From NCBI GenBank assembly GCA_001986395.2, contig MQVO02000001.1, positions 1,736,001-1,800,000 of the forward strand: 64,000 nt of DNA. Direction: 5' to 3'. Both the position numbers and the translations under genes were made by a program. Under the pieces are notes generated by a model, which did no database searches, was not told the origin of the DNA, and worked only from the letters and a program-made list of their open reading frames with translations. Shown one piece after another: positions 33,892 through 45,159 of this stretch (positions are counted from its first letter, which is position 1; each line of letters starts with the position of its first letter). This DNA comes from Irpex lacteus (taxonomy: Eukaryota > Basidiomycota > Agaricomycetes > Polyporales > Irpicaceae).

Positions 33892-35291
33892 ATGATCTCA
33901 GCACTTCGGACTCAACCCCGTTGCGTAATCATCTCAAGGCTCGCCATTCGCTCGCTGTCTACAGAGCATGTTCCCACCTCTAGTTCAACCCCAGAGCTAC
34001 CCCCACACTTACCACCTCATGGCCATAACACTCGCCCACAAACTCGTACGCGACTAAACCCGGCACCTCGTCCTGCCGTTCCTCGCACCCGCCAGGCACT
34101 CCCATCCCTGCCGCCGTCCTTTGGCCGTAACCAGATTCTTCCTGTTGCAGACTCTACTCGTGCTCTTCTAGAGTCTATCGTACACGAATTCCATGCACCT
34201 ATACGCTACGCCTTTGCGTACGGCTCTGGAGTCTTCGAGCAGGATGGCTACACCACTACTAGTCCCAGCTCAAAGGGTGGACCTATGCTCGACTTCCTCT
34301 TCGCGGTCACACATGCTTCGCACTGGCATTCTATCAACATGAACCAGTTCCCGGGGCACTATCCATTACACGCACGGATGCTCGGATCAGACTTTGTGGC
34401 ACGAGTAGAAGAGGTCGGTCCTGGCGTATGGTACAACACCTTGGTCTCAATGAACGGTGTAGTGAGTGTATTGCACTCAGTTCTATACCCATTGCTTACC
34501 GTACGTATCTATCTGGTCGATTATGAATATAGACAATCAAGTACGGCGTTACAACTGTGGACAATCTATGCTCGGATCTGCTGAACTGGAACACTTTGTA
34601 CCTCGCCGGACGCATGCACAAGCCAATTCGGATTATCAAGGATGACGCGCGCGTTCGACTCACACAGCAAGTCAATCTGACCTCTGCAGTTCGTACTGCG
34701 CTCCTCACCCTCCCCGAGAACTTCTCCGAGACCCAACTCTTTGAGCGCATCGCAGGGTTCAGCTATGCCGGGGACATCCGTATGGCGCTCCCTGCAGAGA
34801 ACAGGGGCAAAGTGGGCAATATCGTGAAGAAACAGGGCCCCCAGTTCAAAGAGTTGTACCACCGACTCGTGGTGGCGCTCCCCGGTGTCCACTGGCCGTT
34901 ACACTCCTCAACCATTCAGCAAGACTTGTCGCCACAAGCGCGCGCGGCTCATTTGAAGAAGCTACCGTCGACACTGTTAAATCGCGTCACTCAGCAGTAC
35001 GCCGACTCCAACCTTCCCTCGAGAGAGGCAGATGAGACCGTGTATTGGTCAAGAATGGCTGGGGATGAACATCTTGCGAGGACCATAGAGCAAGGTATGT
35101 CGCCAGTTACAGTATTCAGTTTAAATTTGGCTAACAAAGTTACAGAAATGCGGGACATCGTCAGGTGGCCTTCTACTATCCAAACCCTGAAGGGTTTGGC
35201 CAGCGCAGGTCCCGCCAAGAGTCTCCGTTATGTGGCCGAGAAGGTGGGCAAGTGGCGCAGGGGGTCAGCTCAACCCACGACGAGCGCGTAA
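33892..35291 (+). CDS. TAM41: TAM41 mitochondrial CDP-diacylglycerol synthase
   Basis: Tam41 makes CDP-diacylglycerol from phosphatidic acid and CTP on the matrix side of the inner mitochondrial membrane, the first step of cardiolipin synthesis. The protein is 425 residues; exons are 33892-34461, 34533-35094 and 35146-35291. A basic, Ser/Arg-rich N-terminus suits a mitochondrial presequence. The nucleotidyltransferase core is visible: YAFAYGSGVFEQ (near 34205) and the acidic MLDFLFAVTHASHWHSINM. IKYGVTTVDNLCSDLLNWNTLYLAGRMHKP follows in exon 2. The C-terminal helical part ends in a basic tail. Confidence 0.95.
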
Positions 35292-35474
35292 TGTCATTGG
35301 AGAGTACACTTCTATTAGAATTTCTGCTGCATGGGGAGGATACTTCGTGGGACACTAGCATTTATTCAAAGTATTCCAACACTGTATTCATACACATACA
35401 TTCAAGTACTGGAAACTTGCATCGTCATTAACCACCGCTTCTATGTGCCAGCATGATGCTCCGTGACGAACAAA

Positions 35475-36479
35475 TTAACTGTTCATAGGACGCGGAGCGC
35501 GAGAACGTAGGCTCGACTTACGCTCCGTGGCCGGAGATGGGGTCGACTTCTTCACGGAAGTCTTCGTCTTCGGTGTGGCCAGGTTACGCTTCGGCGAGGG
35601 CAGGTTATTATTATCACTGCGTTGAGCGAGAACGCTTGCAACTGGGTTCTCTGGACGGCTGGGCTGTGTGTCGTCGAGGGTATTGTCGTTCAATACCGAA
35701 AACAACGTCCCAAAGCCCACTTTACTGGTAGGTGACCGCTCCAGCACGCGACGGGCCACATCCTCCACAGGAACAGCTCTCTCGTTCTCCTTATGCGCAG
35801 TCGTTCGAATCGTTGGACGTTTGGCGAGTGGCGATGCGGTCGTGCTCTTGCGATTGCTAGAGGCAAGTGGAGTGGCTGTACTCTGTTTGAGAGGTTTGAG
35901 AGGCGTGGCCATCACCTCCTCATTGGCAGCGTGGGTCGTAGACTCCCGAGTTTTCCTCTTCTTCGTTATCCTCGGCGTAGATAGTTGAGAGCTCTCGTTC
36001 ACGCCCGGGCTGGCATTCCATTGGAAGAACCGATCGAAAGATATTTCGGACATAGAGTGCGTAGACGACGTTGGAGCGACGGCGACCTCTGCGCTGGAGG
36101 TTGAAGTGTCGGGGTCGTTGAGCGATCGGAGGTTTCGATACGCCTTCTTCCACAAGGGTGCATCATCGAGGCACCACTTTGGCCCTTCAGAACATGTATC
36201 TCCATGTCCAGAGAAATCTCCCGGGATATCCCATAATTCAGCAAGTCGTTTGACCTTATGGATCATTCGAAGGGAGGCCACACCGGTCTCCATGTATGGC
36301 AAGACGTCTCGCTTCATGGCTTGCAAAACGAAGGGGCCAAGCTCGCTGTCGATAGTCAACGCGACAAGTACCGCACGTAGGTGCTGGTGATCTGCTTGCT
36401 CGAAGAAGTTGAGCATCTCGAATTTATCCACAAGCGAGAGAGCCCGAAGGTTGCGAGAAGAGCGAGATAGCTGCGGCAT
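35475..36479 (-). CDS. Unrecognised intronless basic protein (334 residues)
   Basis: A single uninterrupted exon starts with MPQLSRSSRNLRALSLVDKF. Residues 1-75 look helical and hydrophobic/charged (LVDKFEMLNFFEQADHQHLR.., LGPFVLQAM). A WDIPGDF and WCLDDAPLWKKAYRNLRSL region follows. The rest is Ser/Thr/Pro/Lys/Arg-rich and probably disordered, with several KRxxTxxS-like stretches and TP/SP sites that could be kinase targets. Basic clusters (ITKKRKTRES) could act as nuclear signals. I do not recognise a family. Its start lies 487 bp from the ERG26 start on the other strand. A nuclear regulatory role is a guess only. Confidence 0.75.
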   Translation of the reverse strand: MPQLSRSSRNLRALSLVDKFEMLNFFEQADHQHLRAVLVALTIDSELGPFVLQAMKRDVLPYMETGVASLRMIHKVKRLAELWDIPGDFSGHGDTCSEGPKWCLDDAPLWKKAYRNLRSLNDPDTSTSSAEVAVAPTSSTHSMSEISFDRFFQWNASPGVNESSQLSTPRITKKRKTRESTTHAANEEVMATPLKPLKQSTATPLASSNRKSTTASPLAKRPTIRTTAHKENERAVPVEDVARRVLERSPTSKVGFGTLFSVLNDNTLDDTQPSRPENPVASVLAQRSDNNNLPSPKRNLATPKTKTSVKKSTPSPATERKSSLRSRAPRPMNS

Positions 36480-36966
36480 GTTGTCTCGTGTGGTCTGCGT
36501 GTAAGAGATAAGATAGAGGTAAAATGTGGCTAGTTCGACTCATATATACTGTGACCTATGGCCATTTTTGCCTATATACAAAGTCGCATTCTGTCCATGC
36601 CTCGTGCCTGGCCTTGAGGCAGTAGTCTGGCGTTATGCGATTGTCCTGCTAACATCATTGTCAGTTCGAAGGATACAAAATGAAGCAAATTCACATTTTC
36701 TCTTCCCTATTGATACCAACTCCAGTACGCTCCCTCGTGAAAGAAAACGTGCAATTATGCACATGGTCGTTGTTCAAGTTGAAGACGTTTGATGGAGTCG
36801 CCGCCCCGCATCCCAATTAGGAGATCGTCGGTGATGTGGGGTGTAAGCTCGGTGTAAGTGGTCTGACAATATCTCTCCTGTCCACCTGGTACCTGCCACG
36901 ACGACCTCTATTTAAGTGTTTGCGTCGCCGACCTCAAACTCTCCCCCGTCACTCTTTTTGGTCAAC
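36480..36966. promoter_or_regulatory. Divergent promoter between the basic protein and ERG26
   Basis: These 487 bp separate two opposite start codons. A TATTTAAG word about 50-60 bp before the ERG26 ATG (near 36909) may serve as its TATA-like element. Confidence 0.45.
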
Positions 36967-38449
36967 ATGTCCTCAGGCAAACAGCGTGACATCTACATCG
37001 TCTTCGGCGGCAGCGGTTTCGTTGGCAGACACATCGTAGAGCAGCTCCTCGCTCGGGGTGATGCCGTCTCTGTCTTTGACATCGTACAGACGTACCACGA
37101 TACCCCTTTCTATGCGGGAGACATAACAGAGGTGGACCAAATTGCTGATGCGTTGCAAAAGGTGTGTTTACTCATCTCCTCTATCAACCCTGACGTTGCT
37201 GAAAACAGCTTAGAGCGGGGCGACCTGTATCTTCCACACCATTTCCCCGCATCACGGACTGCAAGACCCCGCATTGTACTGGAAAGTTAATGTTGATGGA
37301 ACCACCGCCCTCCTCGCCGCTGCACAGGCTCAAGGAGTCCGCAAACTAGTCTACACCAGCTCGGCTAGCGTCATATTTAATGGGAACGACCTCATTAATG
37401 TTGACGAACGTCTACCAGTACCGACAGCCAGCCTAGATGCGTATAACGAGTCGAAGGTGAAGGCAGAGCAGTTAGTCTTAGCTGCCAACGGGCAAAAGGG
37501 GCTGTTAACAGTGTCATTACGACCCGCTGGCATCTTCGGGTACGTATTTATAAAGGTATATTTATAACCTCCCTTGCTGACACATTTTGTAGTCCTGGAG
37601 ACAGGCAAGGAATTACTGGATTCTACGATGTCTGGAAGCGTGGCCAGACGCATTGGCAAATTGGATACAACGAAAACCTCTTCGACTGGACGTACGTCGG
37701 CAACGTGGCACACGCTCATCTCCTAGCCGCGGACAAGCTGGATAACTCTCCCACAGCCGACGAGCTTACGCCAGAGCAGGTCTACAAACTTGCCTCTACA
37801 CCTCTACCCCCCATTACCATCACCACCGGCAAGCACCATATCCCAACCTCAGAAACACGACCACTGGGACCCTACGTCGAGTTGCCAGAAAACGCTGACC
37901 AGATTCTGAAGAACTGGGAAGACCCGAACTATAAACCAACTCATCAGCGGGAGTTCAGACGGAACCGGTTCGACCAGTTCTCCAAGAACGGCCTCGAAGG
38001 TGCAGAGGTGTCACCGCTGCAGGTGGCCGGTCAAGCATTCTTGATTACCAACGGCGAGCCGATATATTTCTGGGACTACGCCCGGTCTATCTGGTATCGC
38101 TTCGACAAGCATTTCGGTACTGAGAAGTACAAGAAGAAGCCGTTCGTCATGGATAACACCATTGGACTTGCTCTCGCTTACGCAGCCGAATGGTGGGGAT
38201 GGATTAGTGGCAAGCCACCAGCGTTCACGGTCTTCCGCGTCAAGACCGTGTCGAGACATAAATGGCACAACATTGAAAAGGCGAGGAGAGTGTTGGGTTA
38301 TGAGCCCATTGTCGGTTTGGATGAGGGTATGCAACGAACAGTTGACGTGAGTATAGATCATGTCCACACTTGCGTTTTTTTGCAGCACTGACGTTTTGTT
38401 TTCCCAGGACTTTGTAAAATGGCTCGAAGCCAACCCGAACAAGGCGTAA
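36967..38449 (+). CDS. ERG26: Sterol-4-alpha-carboxylate 3-dehydrogenase (ERG26-like)
   Basis: Erg26 oxidises and decarboxylates 4-alpha-carboxysterols in the C4-demethylation complex of ergosterol synthesis at the ER. The protein is 438 residues; exons are 36967-37161, 37214-37539, 37593-38346 and 38408-38449. The NAD-binding Rossmann motif FGGSGFVGRHIVEQLL lies at residues 11-26. KVNVDGT, the YTSSASV stretch and the catalytic Y-N-E-S-K follow (DAYNESKVKAE). RPAGIFGPGDRQ and DWTYVGNVAHAHLLAA are typical of the 3-beta-HSD family. The C-terminus keeps the family's FWDYARSIW and YLxxRARRxLGY-like (EKARRVLGYEP) segments. No disabling change is visible. Confidence 0.93.
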
Positions 38450-38757
38450 AGCCATTCGCATGTGTTGTTCATCTCGGATATTCGTCAACTTACTCGATAC
38501 CCTTTTGTCACCATCTACATACGTATATCTCACACGGATACGAGTTTACATACTATGTTGTCCGTTTGCTAGTAGTTATATCCTGTTTTCATAATACAAA
38601 ATGTTACGCTGTATATCAGAGGAAGGATGTTGATGGTTATGCGTGCTCAGTTCAGTGTAGATAATGGCGTAATCATGCGTGGATCCTTCTCGGCAATCCT
38701 GAACGTAAGGAGAAGACATGAGCATGCGTGAATATTGCCTAGTCATCTGCGTTTGAC

Positions 38758-41091
38758 TCACAATAAAGCTGGGCTATCGGGTTCGTGAATACGCCCATCC
38801 CCGGAGACCGACTTTGGTAGCTAAACCGTGAAGTTTAGGTACAGGAGAAGAGCAGCCAACGTCGGTCAACTTACCTGCGGCACCGAGTGTTCTGTCACAG
38901 CAGAGTTACTTCTTGACCTCACCGAAGCTATCTCACTCTGCGTGAGATCAAACGTCCGTGTCATATTCGGGCCCGCCTATATTGTGCCACCAGTTAATAC
39001 CACCGTCATATGAAACGATACTGTAAAAATACATACCCGCGTGGCAGATGTGTTCTGTGCTTGGTGAAAAACCAGTGCACTAAAACGTCTAGGTGTGTCG
39101 GTGGTGTCGGTATCGTCTTCTTCGTTTATACCACAACCATTGATCGGAGTTCGTGTGTTAAGGCTGTCCGTAGAAGATAGTCAGCGTTACATGCAGATTG
39201 TGAAGGAATGACGCACACGGCAAAGAAGCTGTTGATGTACACTATAATGAAGTGACAGTAAGCTGGGCAAATGGACAGGAAGGGTGTTTTAAATCAAACC
39301 TTTGCTTATGATGAAGTGGAGGAACACCCAGATTTGTGAGTGAGGTAATGAAAGCAGCTAATAATGCGGACATATCAGCTTCTTGGGCATCTGCGAGAAT
39401 GGAAACTTGGAGCATACTGTGACCAAAAGCGCGATGTGTAGCACCCTAGATGATTATCGTGTTTAAAATATCGTTCTCAGCGCTCGAATCCTGCGGTGAA
39501 ATGTGACTCACGTAAAGGCAGTTCCTCTTGTGGCCAGTATGAACACTCCTCGAGATAAAAAGTTAGTTGGTCTGTGGGTGATGAGCTTAGTGTCAGTATA
39601 TCATTCAGTGGTCGCGACACTGCGCACGGTTTTATATGAGGCCTCCTTGACGGGCGTAGATAGTATACTTGGCCACCGACGATAAACAGATTGGAGATGA
39701 TAGAGCAGCCACTTGTCAATCCCAACACCAGCTACTCCGCAATGTCTATTAGTACGGTCTAAGAGGAACGGAAACGACGATATATCTACCTCTATCTCTG
39801 GTGTAAGAAGTTCCGCCATGAACTGTTGTTTGGTCCTAAGTTCATATCAACGATAAGTTATCAGCAGCTGTTCAAGAGATTAAAATCAAGAAGCGAGTGC
39901 ATACAGCTTGGCTGTGGAAACTGGACATAATATGACGGGTAGTCAGTCTACTGCACCCTGTATTACCTGATTATACACCACGTACTGATACTAAACACGA
40001 ACGACGCGACGGCGGTAGCAAGCTATAAATTTGAGAGCAGTATCAGTCGTTGTACTTATACCGGAAACACAAAGTCACTCGCGATTATGCCTGATAAAGT
40101 GGGGCTCTTATGTGAAACTAAACAAGCAACGTATCAGCTATTGGAACACGCCACAAAGCGTCAGCGTAACCTTCGAAACTCACCTGTCCACACACGAAAC
40201 GCATAAAACCTATATAGACAGATGGAATCTTATCGTCGGAACGCTGTCCGAGACTAATTATACGGCAATCACGCACATATGAACTATCAACACCGCGAGC
40301 CCCTGGTCAACGACTGATGTTAGCTTCACAGGTTGTCGGGGCGCTGGGATATCGGGAAAGACGCTTACTGCGAGCACGTTCTCTGCCTGAGGTAACAGAG
40401 AGAGTACGGTCAGCCTGAGAGCGAGAGCGTAGTAGCATTGTCGATACATACCAAGAGCACGCTAGAATAAGAGTGAGCGAGGAAGAGAGAGTAAGTATGA
40501 GAGCGAACATACTTGGTTATTTCGAGCTCTTGGAAGGAAGCGGCAAACCGATCTATGAGGTAGTAATATTGCCTGTCGAAACCAGATACCTGGTCATTTC
40601 CCCGAGTATCGCTGTTCTTTGACAGGCAACGTACATGCGGGATACTGCAATGACTGTGAATCAACGACCTGCGCCCAGTTATGTATACTTCACTCACTCA
40701 AGGTGCTTGCTGTTGTGTCGATAACCCTGAGGAATGTATGAGTAAGCTGACCGCCAGATAAGGCACTACGACAGATGTCAGACCAAATTAACAGAACCTA
40801 GTAATTTGTTAAATGTCTGCTGGTGTGGAGACTTAGCAAGGATGTACTGACCAGAGCCTTCGTCCGTCTACCATCCCTTGGGTATCTGGTGAAATACACA
40901 TGCATTTCTGCGAATATGGTTCGTGGAGATAATCTTTCAGTAAAGACGACTCAATATGAAGGACTTTGCTACTCACGAAAAGTGGAAAGACCATATAGCA
41001 CAGTGGATAACATAAACCCAATAAAGAGAACGCCCAGTGTTGAATCCAATTCGTGCTGAGTATCGTCAGTAATATCTTCTACCATATCCAT
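38758..41091 (-). CDS. DUF6534-type seven-helix membrane protein, copy D (diverged)
   Basis: The start at 41091 reads MDMVEDITDDTQHELDSTLG followed by VLFIGFMLSTVLYGLSTF, then QMHVYFTRYPRD, the usual opening of the family. A 14-nt microexon lies at 40765-40752, as in copies A-C, and VIDTTASTL follows. A later segment QYYYLIDRFAASF (near 40580) and TSGCSIISNLFIVGGQ (near 39680) fit helices 4 and 6. The proposed tail MTRTFDLTQSEIASVRS.. then LPKSVSGDGRIHEPDSPALL ends at a TGA (38760-38758). Middle exons could not all be joined cleanly, so this copy may be partly decayed. It is separated from copy C by about 8 kb carrying the MITE, TAM41, ERG26 and two other genes. Confidence 0.6.
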
Positions 41092-41757
41092 TATGCCACA
41101 TATGCGCGCAGCGCCTCGACATACAGCCTATGGAGAGGAAGGAGCTCAGGGTCAATGTGGGGACATCGTGCGGGGAAAGAGGTGATAAACCAACCGAAGG
41201 CATGCAAAGTTCGCGAGAACCTCAGTCTGTTGATCAACGAGGGCTATAGAGTCTGCTGATAGACGGTATGATATTGATCGATGGTTACTGCCACTATCGC
41301 CGACTTGAGGTAAAGGTGGTTTCCGCTAACTATTTCCGCATCGCCTATCGACGCGGCAGGGAGAGGGAGAGGAGAGTGAGAAATGTGCACTAGCACTATA
41401 GCGGCTCAGGCACTGTGCATATATCGACCCGTATTCTCCGACGGCGCTGACGGCAAGTACGGAAAATACCACGAGCGCACAGTCTGTCAGACGGAGGTCA
41501 GACATGTCAGCAGATCACGTCTAGTGTTCGGGTTAGTGATACGATTTAGTGGCATTGATCATTGGGCATTCAAGTTGGCGGGGTCAATGAGAAGCTGCGA
41601 GGCAATCAGTTTTCATAGAGACGACGAACGCCGAACATACCAGCTTCTATATCGCGGGTAGGTCCCCGAACATTCTCAGGCGTACTGAAACTATGATGCA
41701 TCATGCGCTCATTCTTTGTTAACCGAATTACAAGTAGGTACATTGGGAGCACTACAA
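41092..41757. other. Intergenic region, no gene supported
   Basis: An open frame at 41383-41661 (+) has no motif or splice support. The region holds the promoter of copy D and the 3' UTR of the DUF427 gene. Confidence 0.5.
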
Positions 41758-42265
41758 TCAGTTCTCGAAAGAGACCTGGCGCTGCGATTCTGTCAGTTTA
41801 TCGACATGGTGAACGTGCACGGGAGTACTGACCTTGTCGAACGCGTAATGAGCAGTGATGTTCTTCGCAGCATCCTTGGGCTGGGGATAGCTCCTGTTAC
41901 AACAAGAATGCGCGTCAAGTTTCAGAACCCCTCGGATCGTGAGAACTAAACTTACCAAGCTGCATCCTTAACGACAGTCCCTCCAATGTTTGCATTCCAA
42001 TATGCAGCCTTTCTAGAGAAATGATAAGCTACTGCCTCAGAATCAGTCAGATCGCAGGACTAACCCCTTCCATGGGCAAGAGTACCTAAAGCCGTAAGTT
42101 GGGTTAGACCGTGAACGATGAAATGGATGTAGTGACTTACGCAGTTGCAGAAGACTCGAGGAGGTCGCGGTTGACAGACTCGGGTGGGAAGTAGTAGTTA
42201 CCTTCGAGGCTTACAGGAGCAGCAGAATCTGCGATGACCTGTCCGTTCAAGATAACGCGAACCAT
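41758..42265 (-). CDS. DUF427-type small protein
   Basis: The protein is 95 residues, the usual length of bacterial and fungal DUF427 proteins. Exons are 42265-42141, 42085-42065 (21 nt), 42012-41956, 41893-41833 and 41781-41758. Residues begin MVRVILNGQVIADS and continue EGNYYFPPESVNRDLLE. The family core follows: YSCPWKGKAAYW..., then VVKDAAWSYPQPKDAAKNITAHYAF. The fold is small and beta-rich. Function is unknown. The last exon (RQVSFEN) is short; reading straight through instead would add about 16 residues and end at the same stop. Confidence 0.88.
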
Positions 42266-42770
42266 ATTGATAGTGGGCTAAGTTGAGGTCGTAGTGGTTG
42301 AGTAGCTGGTAGTGCTAGACAGGTCAACAATGCTACACGCTTTAAATGCTGGAATTCGTCAGTAAATGAGCGTTCGGAAGCCGCGCAGACCGTGGGGTGC
42401 TGAATAAGAGTAGCCTAATGCAGTGGCAAGAGGCGTCATACGAGTCGATATGAGGCGGGCATGTCCCGCTTTGTGGGCAGTGTACCTGTTCAACTCATCA
42501 TTATTGAGGTTTCAAGGGTATTGTTCTAGAGAATTTTGAGCACGACAATGAATGATATGAGGCACCGAGTTTTCCAGTGAGCTCATCGAGGTAAATGTTG
42601 GCGGAAGAGTTTGATCAGGGTCCCGGCCAATGCCGGGCTGGTGCGGCAGGCGAGTAAGTCATCGCTCTCGACTCTGACAGTTTCGACCACGACCCTCTCG
42701 CCTCCAAACACCCGTTACCTGGACCTCTGGGCCTGGCCGGTGCACCCCCGCCGGGTGAAGAGCTCGACAG
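42266..42770. other. Divergent region upstream of DUF427 gene and carrier gene
   Basis: About 500 bp between two opposite starts. An open frame at 42611-42802 overlaps the carrier's first exon in another frame; it begins without an ATG and was not called. Confidence 0.45.
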
Positions 42771-44084
42771 ATGGTTTCGAGCGTGAACAGCATGATTGGT
42801 GAGCTCTTTCCGCCGAAGCCTTTCCACTCAGCGGCAGCGAATTTCTAATCATTTGCTTCTTCCTCTGTCTTGTGCTTGCAGCTGGTGCGGGGGGCGGCCT
42901 TGTCGCCAGCATAGCGACATGTCCACTAGATGTTGTCAAGACCAAGTTACAAGCTCAGCAATTCACAAGAGGTCAAGCCGGATATGAGGGTATCTTCGGT
43001 GAGGGGCTCTGCTAAGGTGGCTAGGCCTATGTGCAGGATCGGCTCAACGTACGTTTGCCAACCTTTTCCCAATCTAGGCATCGTCAAAAATATCCTCAAG
43101 TATGATGGTGTGCGGGGAATGTACCGGGGGTTGGGCCCCACCATCCTTGGTTATCTTCCGACCTGGGCAATCTATTTCGCAGTTTATGACACTATCAAGG
43201 ATTACTTTGGCAAGAAGTCATTAGGAGACGTCGAGGGAGTAAGACATGTTTTACCTGCAGCGCAGGCGAAGGGGTACCAGCCGCTGTCTAGAGAGCATCC
43301 GTGGACACTACATTTATTTTCTGCCATGGCGGCCGGTGCGACTAGCACTCTCTGCACGAATCCTCTATGGGTCATCAAAACTCGGTTCATGGTGTGTACA
43401 CTATCTCTTTTCGATGTCGAGTCTTCAGGCTTATCAGACGTTAGACGCAATCGCGAGACGAGCCTCGATACCGACATACGTTCGATGCAATTAAGACTAT
43501 CTATACTACTGAAGGTCCGCGTGCGTTCTTTAGAGGATTGCTCCCCAGTCTCCTAGGCATTACACACGTTGCTGTACAATTTCCTTTGTACGAGTTCTTG
43601 AAACGGTGGACAAGTGCGTATCCCATCCTTGCTCTGATCCCAACCCGACATTGACCGAGTAATTAGGCGAGGGACATCAGGAGGCCCTCGGTCCTTCACA
43701 GTTCCTCGGCTGCTCCGCTGTTGCCAAGATGACAGCGTCAATAGCGACTTACCCGCACGAGGTTCTGCGCACACGACTGCAAACACATCGACGGCCAATA
43801 GGCGCACATGGTCTGCCCATCGACCCCACGCAGCGAGTGCCCGGGATTATAAAGACAGCAAAGACCATAATTCATAACGAAGGTTGGCGGTCGCTATACC
43901 GTGGCCTTTCTGTCAATCTAGTACGGACGGTACCCAACAGTGCAGTGACCATGGTGACGTAAGTTCCAGCTATCGGTCTCCCGCCTCGCTTGATAACGTG
44001 ATTGCTGAACTCTGGCGTGACTATTCATTCGTTAGGTATGAAATGCTTGTGCGCTACCTAAACGCACGCACCGGCGACTCATGA
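42771..44084 (+). CDS. Mitochondrial NAD carrier (YIA6/NDT type)
   Basis: The protein is 322 residues; exons are 42771-42798, 42882-42998, 43078-43391, 43445-43613, 43667-43958 and 44036-44084. Three mitochondrial carrier repeats are visible through their P-x-[D/E]-x-x-[K/R] motifs: CPLDVVKTKLQAQ, NPLWVIKTRFM and YPHEVLRTRLQTH. The stretches GPTILGYLPTWAIYFAVYD and LLGITHVAVQFPLYEFLKRW closely resemble the yeast NAD+ transporter Yia6, more than the FAD or pyrimidine carriers. It would bring NAD+ into the matrix. The N-terminus before the first helix is only about 9 residues, shorter than in yeast, so an upstream exon may be missing from this model. Exon 4 uses the acceptor at 43443-43444, the only one that keeps phase. 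Confidence 0.88.
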
Positions 44085-44835
44085 CACGGGCCTTCGCTTG
44101 CTTCTCCATACACTCCTCCCTCCTGCTACCATCGGATCGGACTCGTACGAGTAGACCTTCCTACCCTATTTAGTACCATCACCTCATACCGTCTCACCAC
44201 ACATTTGCGTGAGCATTGCCGCTAACACCATCATCGATCGTTTGGTCATCACGTCGCCGAAACATTCAGTCTTCTGTATGCAACACTCCACAGCTAAAGG
44301 TTACCCTCCGCAACCTGTATTGTATATCTTCCCAATCGTTCCTCTCTACTTGTTGGCATTGCTTTGTTTATCATTCTCTTCCTCTACTATTGCTATATGA
44401 TGTTGCTCATAGATCATCGGGCTGTGTGATAGAGGCTCCTTCGGTGTGCGATACCTGATTCGACCTACTATTGTGTATTCTACTTCGAGTACTTGGTGGT
44501 ATGTGGTTTCTTTTTGCGCAACTTGTTTCCTGTTGCATCGAAGGACTTTATAGTTTCGAGATGGACGAACACCATCGTAACTAATGAACAGTAAAGATGA
44601 TCATGTCAGTGATCAGGCCAGTTGCAAGTCCCTTTGATCACTCGTCACTCGAACAATGTAGTGTGTTTGATACATGATGAATTTCCTTTCATCTGCGCGC
44701 GAAGCCCCCTAACTATAGTACAACATGGATGATAAAGACGAAATTAAACTCCTAAACAGTCCGATATTATGTGGTGCACAACGTGGTATTCTACGTCCTC
44801 GGTCATGGTGATCGACTGGGTCTTGGTATCGCTGC
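44085..44835. other. Convergent intergenic region
   Basis: It contains a pyrimidine-rich tract (about 44090-44400) and AT-rich sequence. Nothing coding is supported; both 3' UTRs should be here. Confidence 0.5.
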
Positions 44836-45159
44836 TCATGCTGCGAGACCGTGGGCGGGCAGGTCGAGGTGGTAGCGACGTCTGCCGATGAAGCCCTTGG
44901 GAATAGCCGATTTGAGGGGCGCGTTGAATTCGCTAGATAACGTGGAATCAGTTATAACTGTTAGATAAGATGGAGGCGAGGAAGTATGTACCTTGGTTCT
45001 CGCCATTGCGAGTAGACGAAGCCCCATAGAGCTGATTGAATGCCAGTAAAGACGATCAGAGACTGGTAGAAAGGCTATGTGGTTAGGATTCTGTATCTTC
45101 GACCGATCCGAGGGGCTGCGAAGGCTTACCGGGATACGGGCGCGGATGAGGCTCATCAT
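44836..45159 (-). CDS. Small one-helix protein, 69 residues, mitochondrial-type
   Basis: Exons 45159-45130, 45074-44992 and 44932-44836 join in phase to give 69 residues. It starts MMSLIRARIPPFYQSL, followed by one hydrophobic helix (SLIVFTGIQSALWGFVYSQW). A basic segment with GFIGRRRYHLDLPAHGLAA closes it. The short basic start, single helix and size resemble accessory subunits of respiratory complexes or ATP synthase, but I cannot assign a family. The ORFs alone would miss it because each exon is short. Splice sites are GTAAGC..TAG and GTACAT..TAG. Confidence 0.65.
   Translation of the reverse strand: MMSLIRARIPVSLRSPSDRSKIQNPNHIAFLPVSDRLYWHSISSMGLRLLAMARTKVHTSSPPSYLTVITDSTLSSEFNAPLKSAIPKGFIGRRRYHLDLPAHGLAA

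Noticed and set aside
41383..41661. 92-codon plus-strand frame between DUF6534 copy D and the DUF427 gene
   Set aside because: Starts well but shows no family pattern and does not extend across introns.
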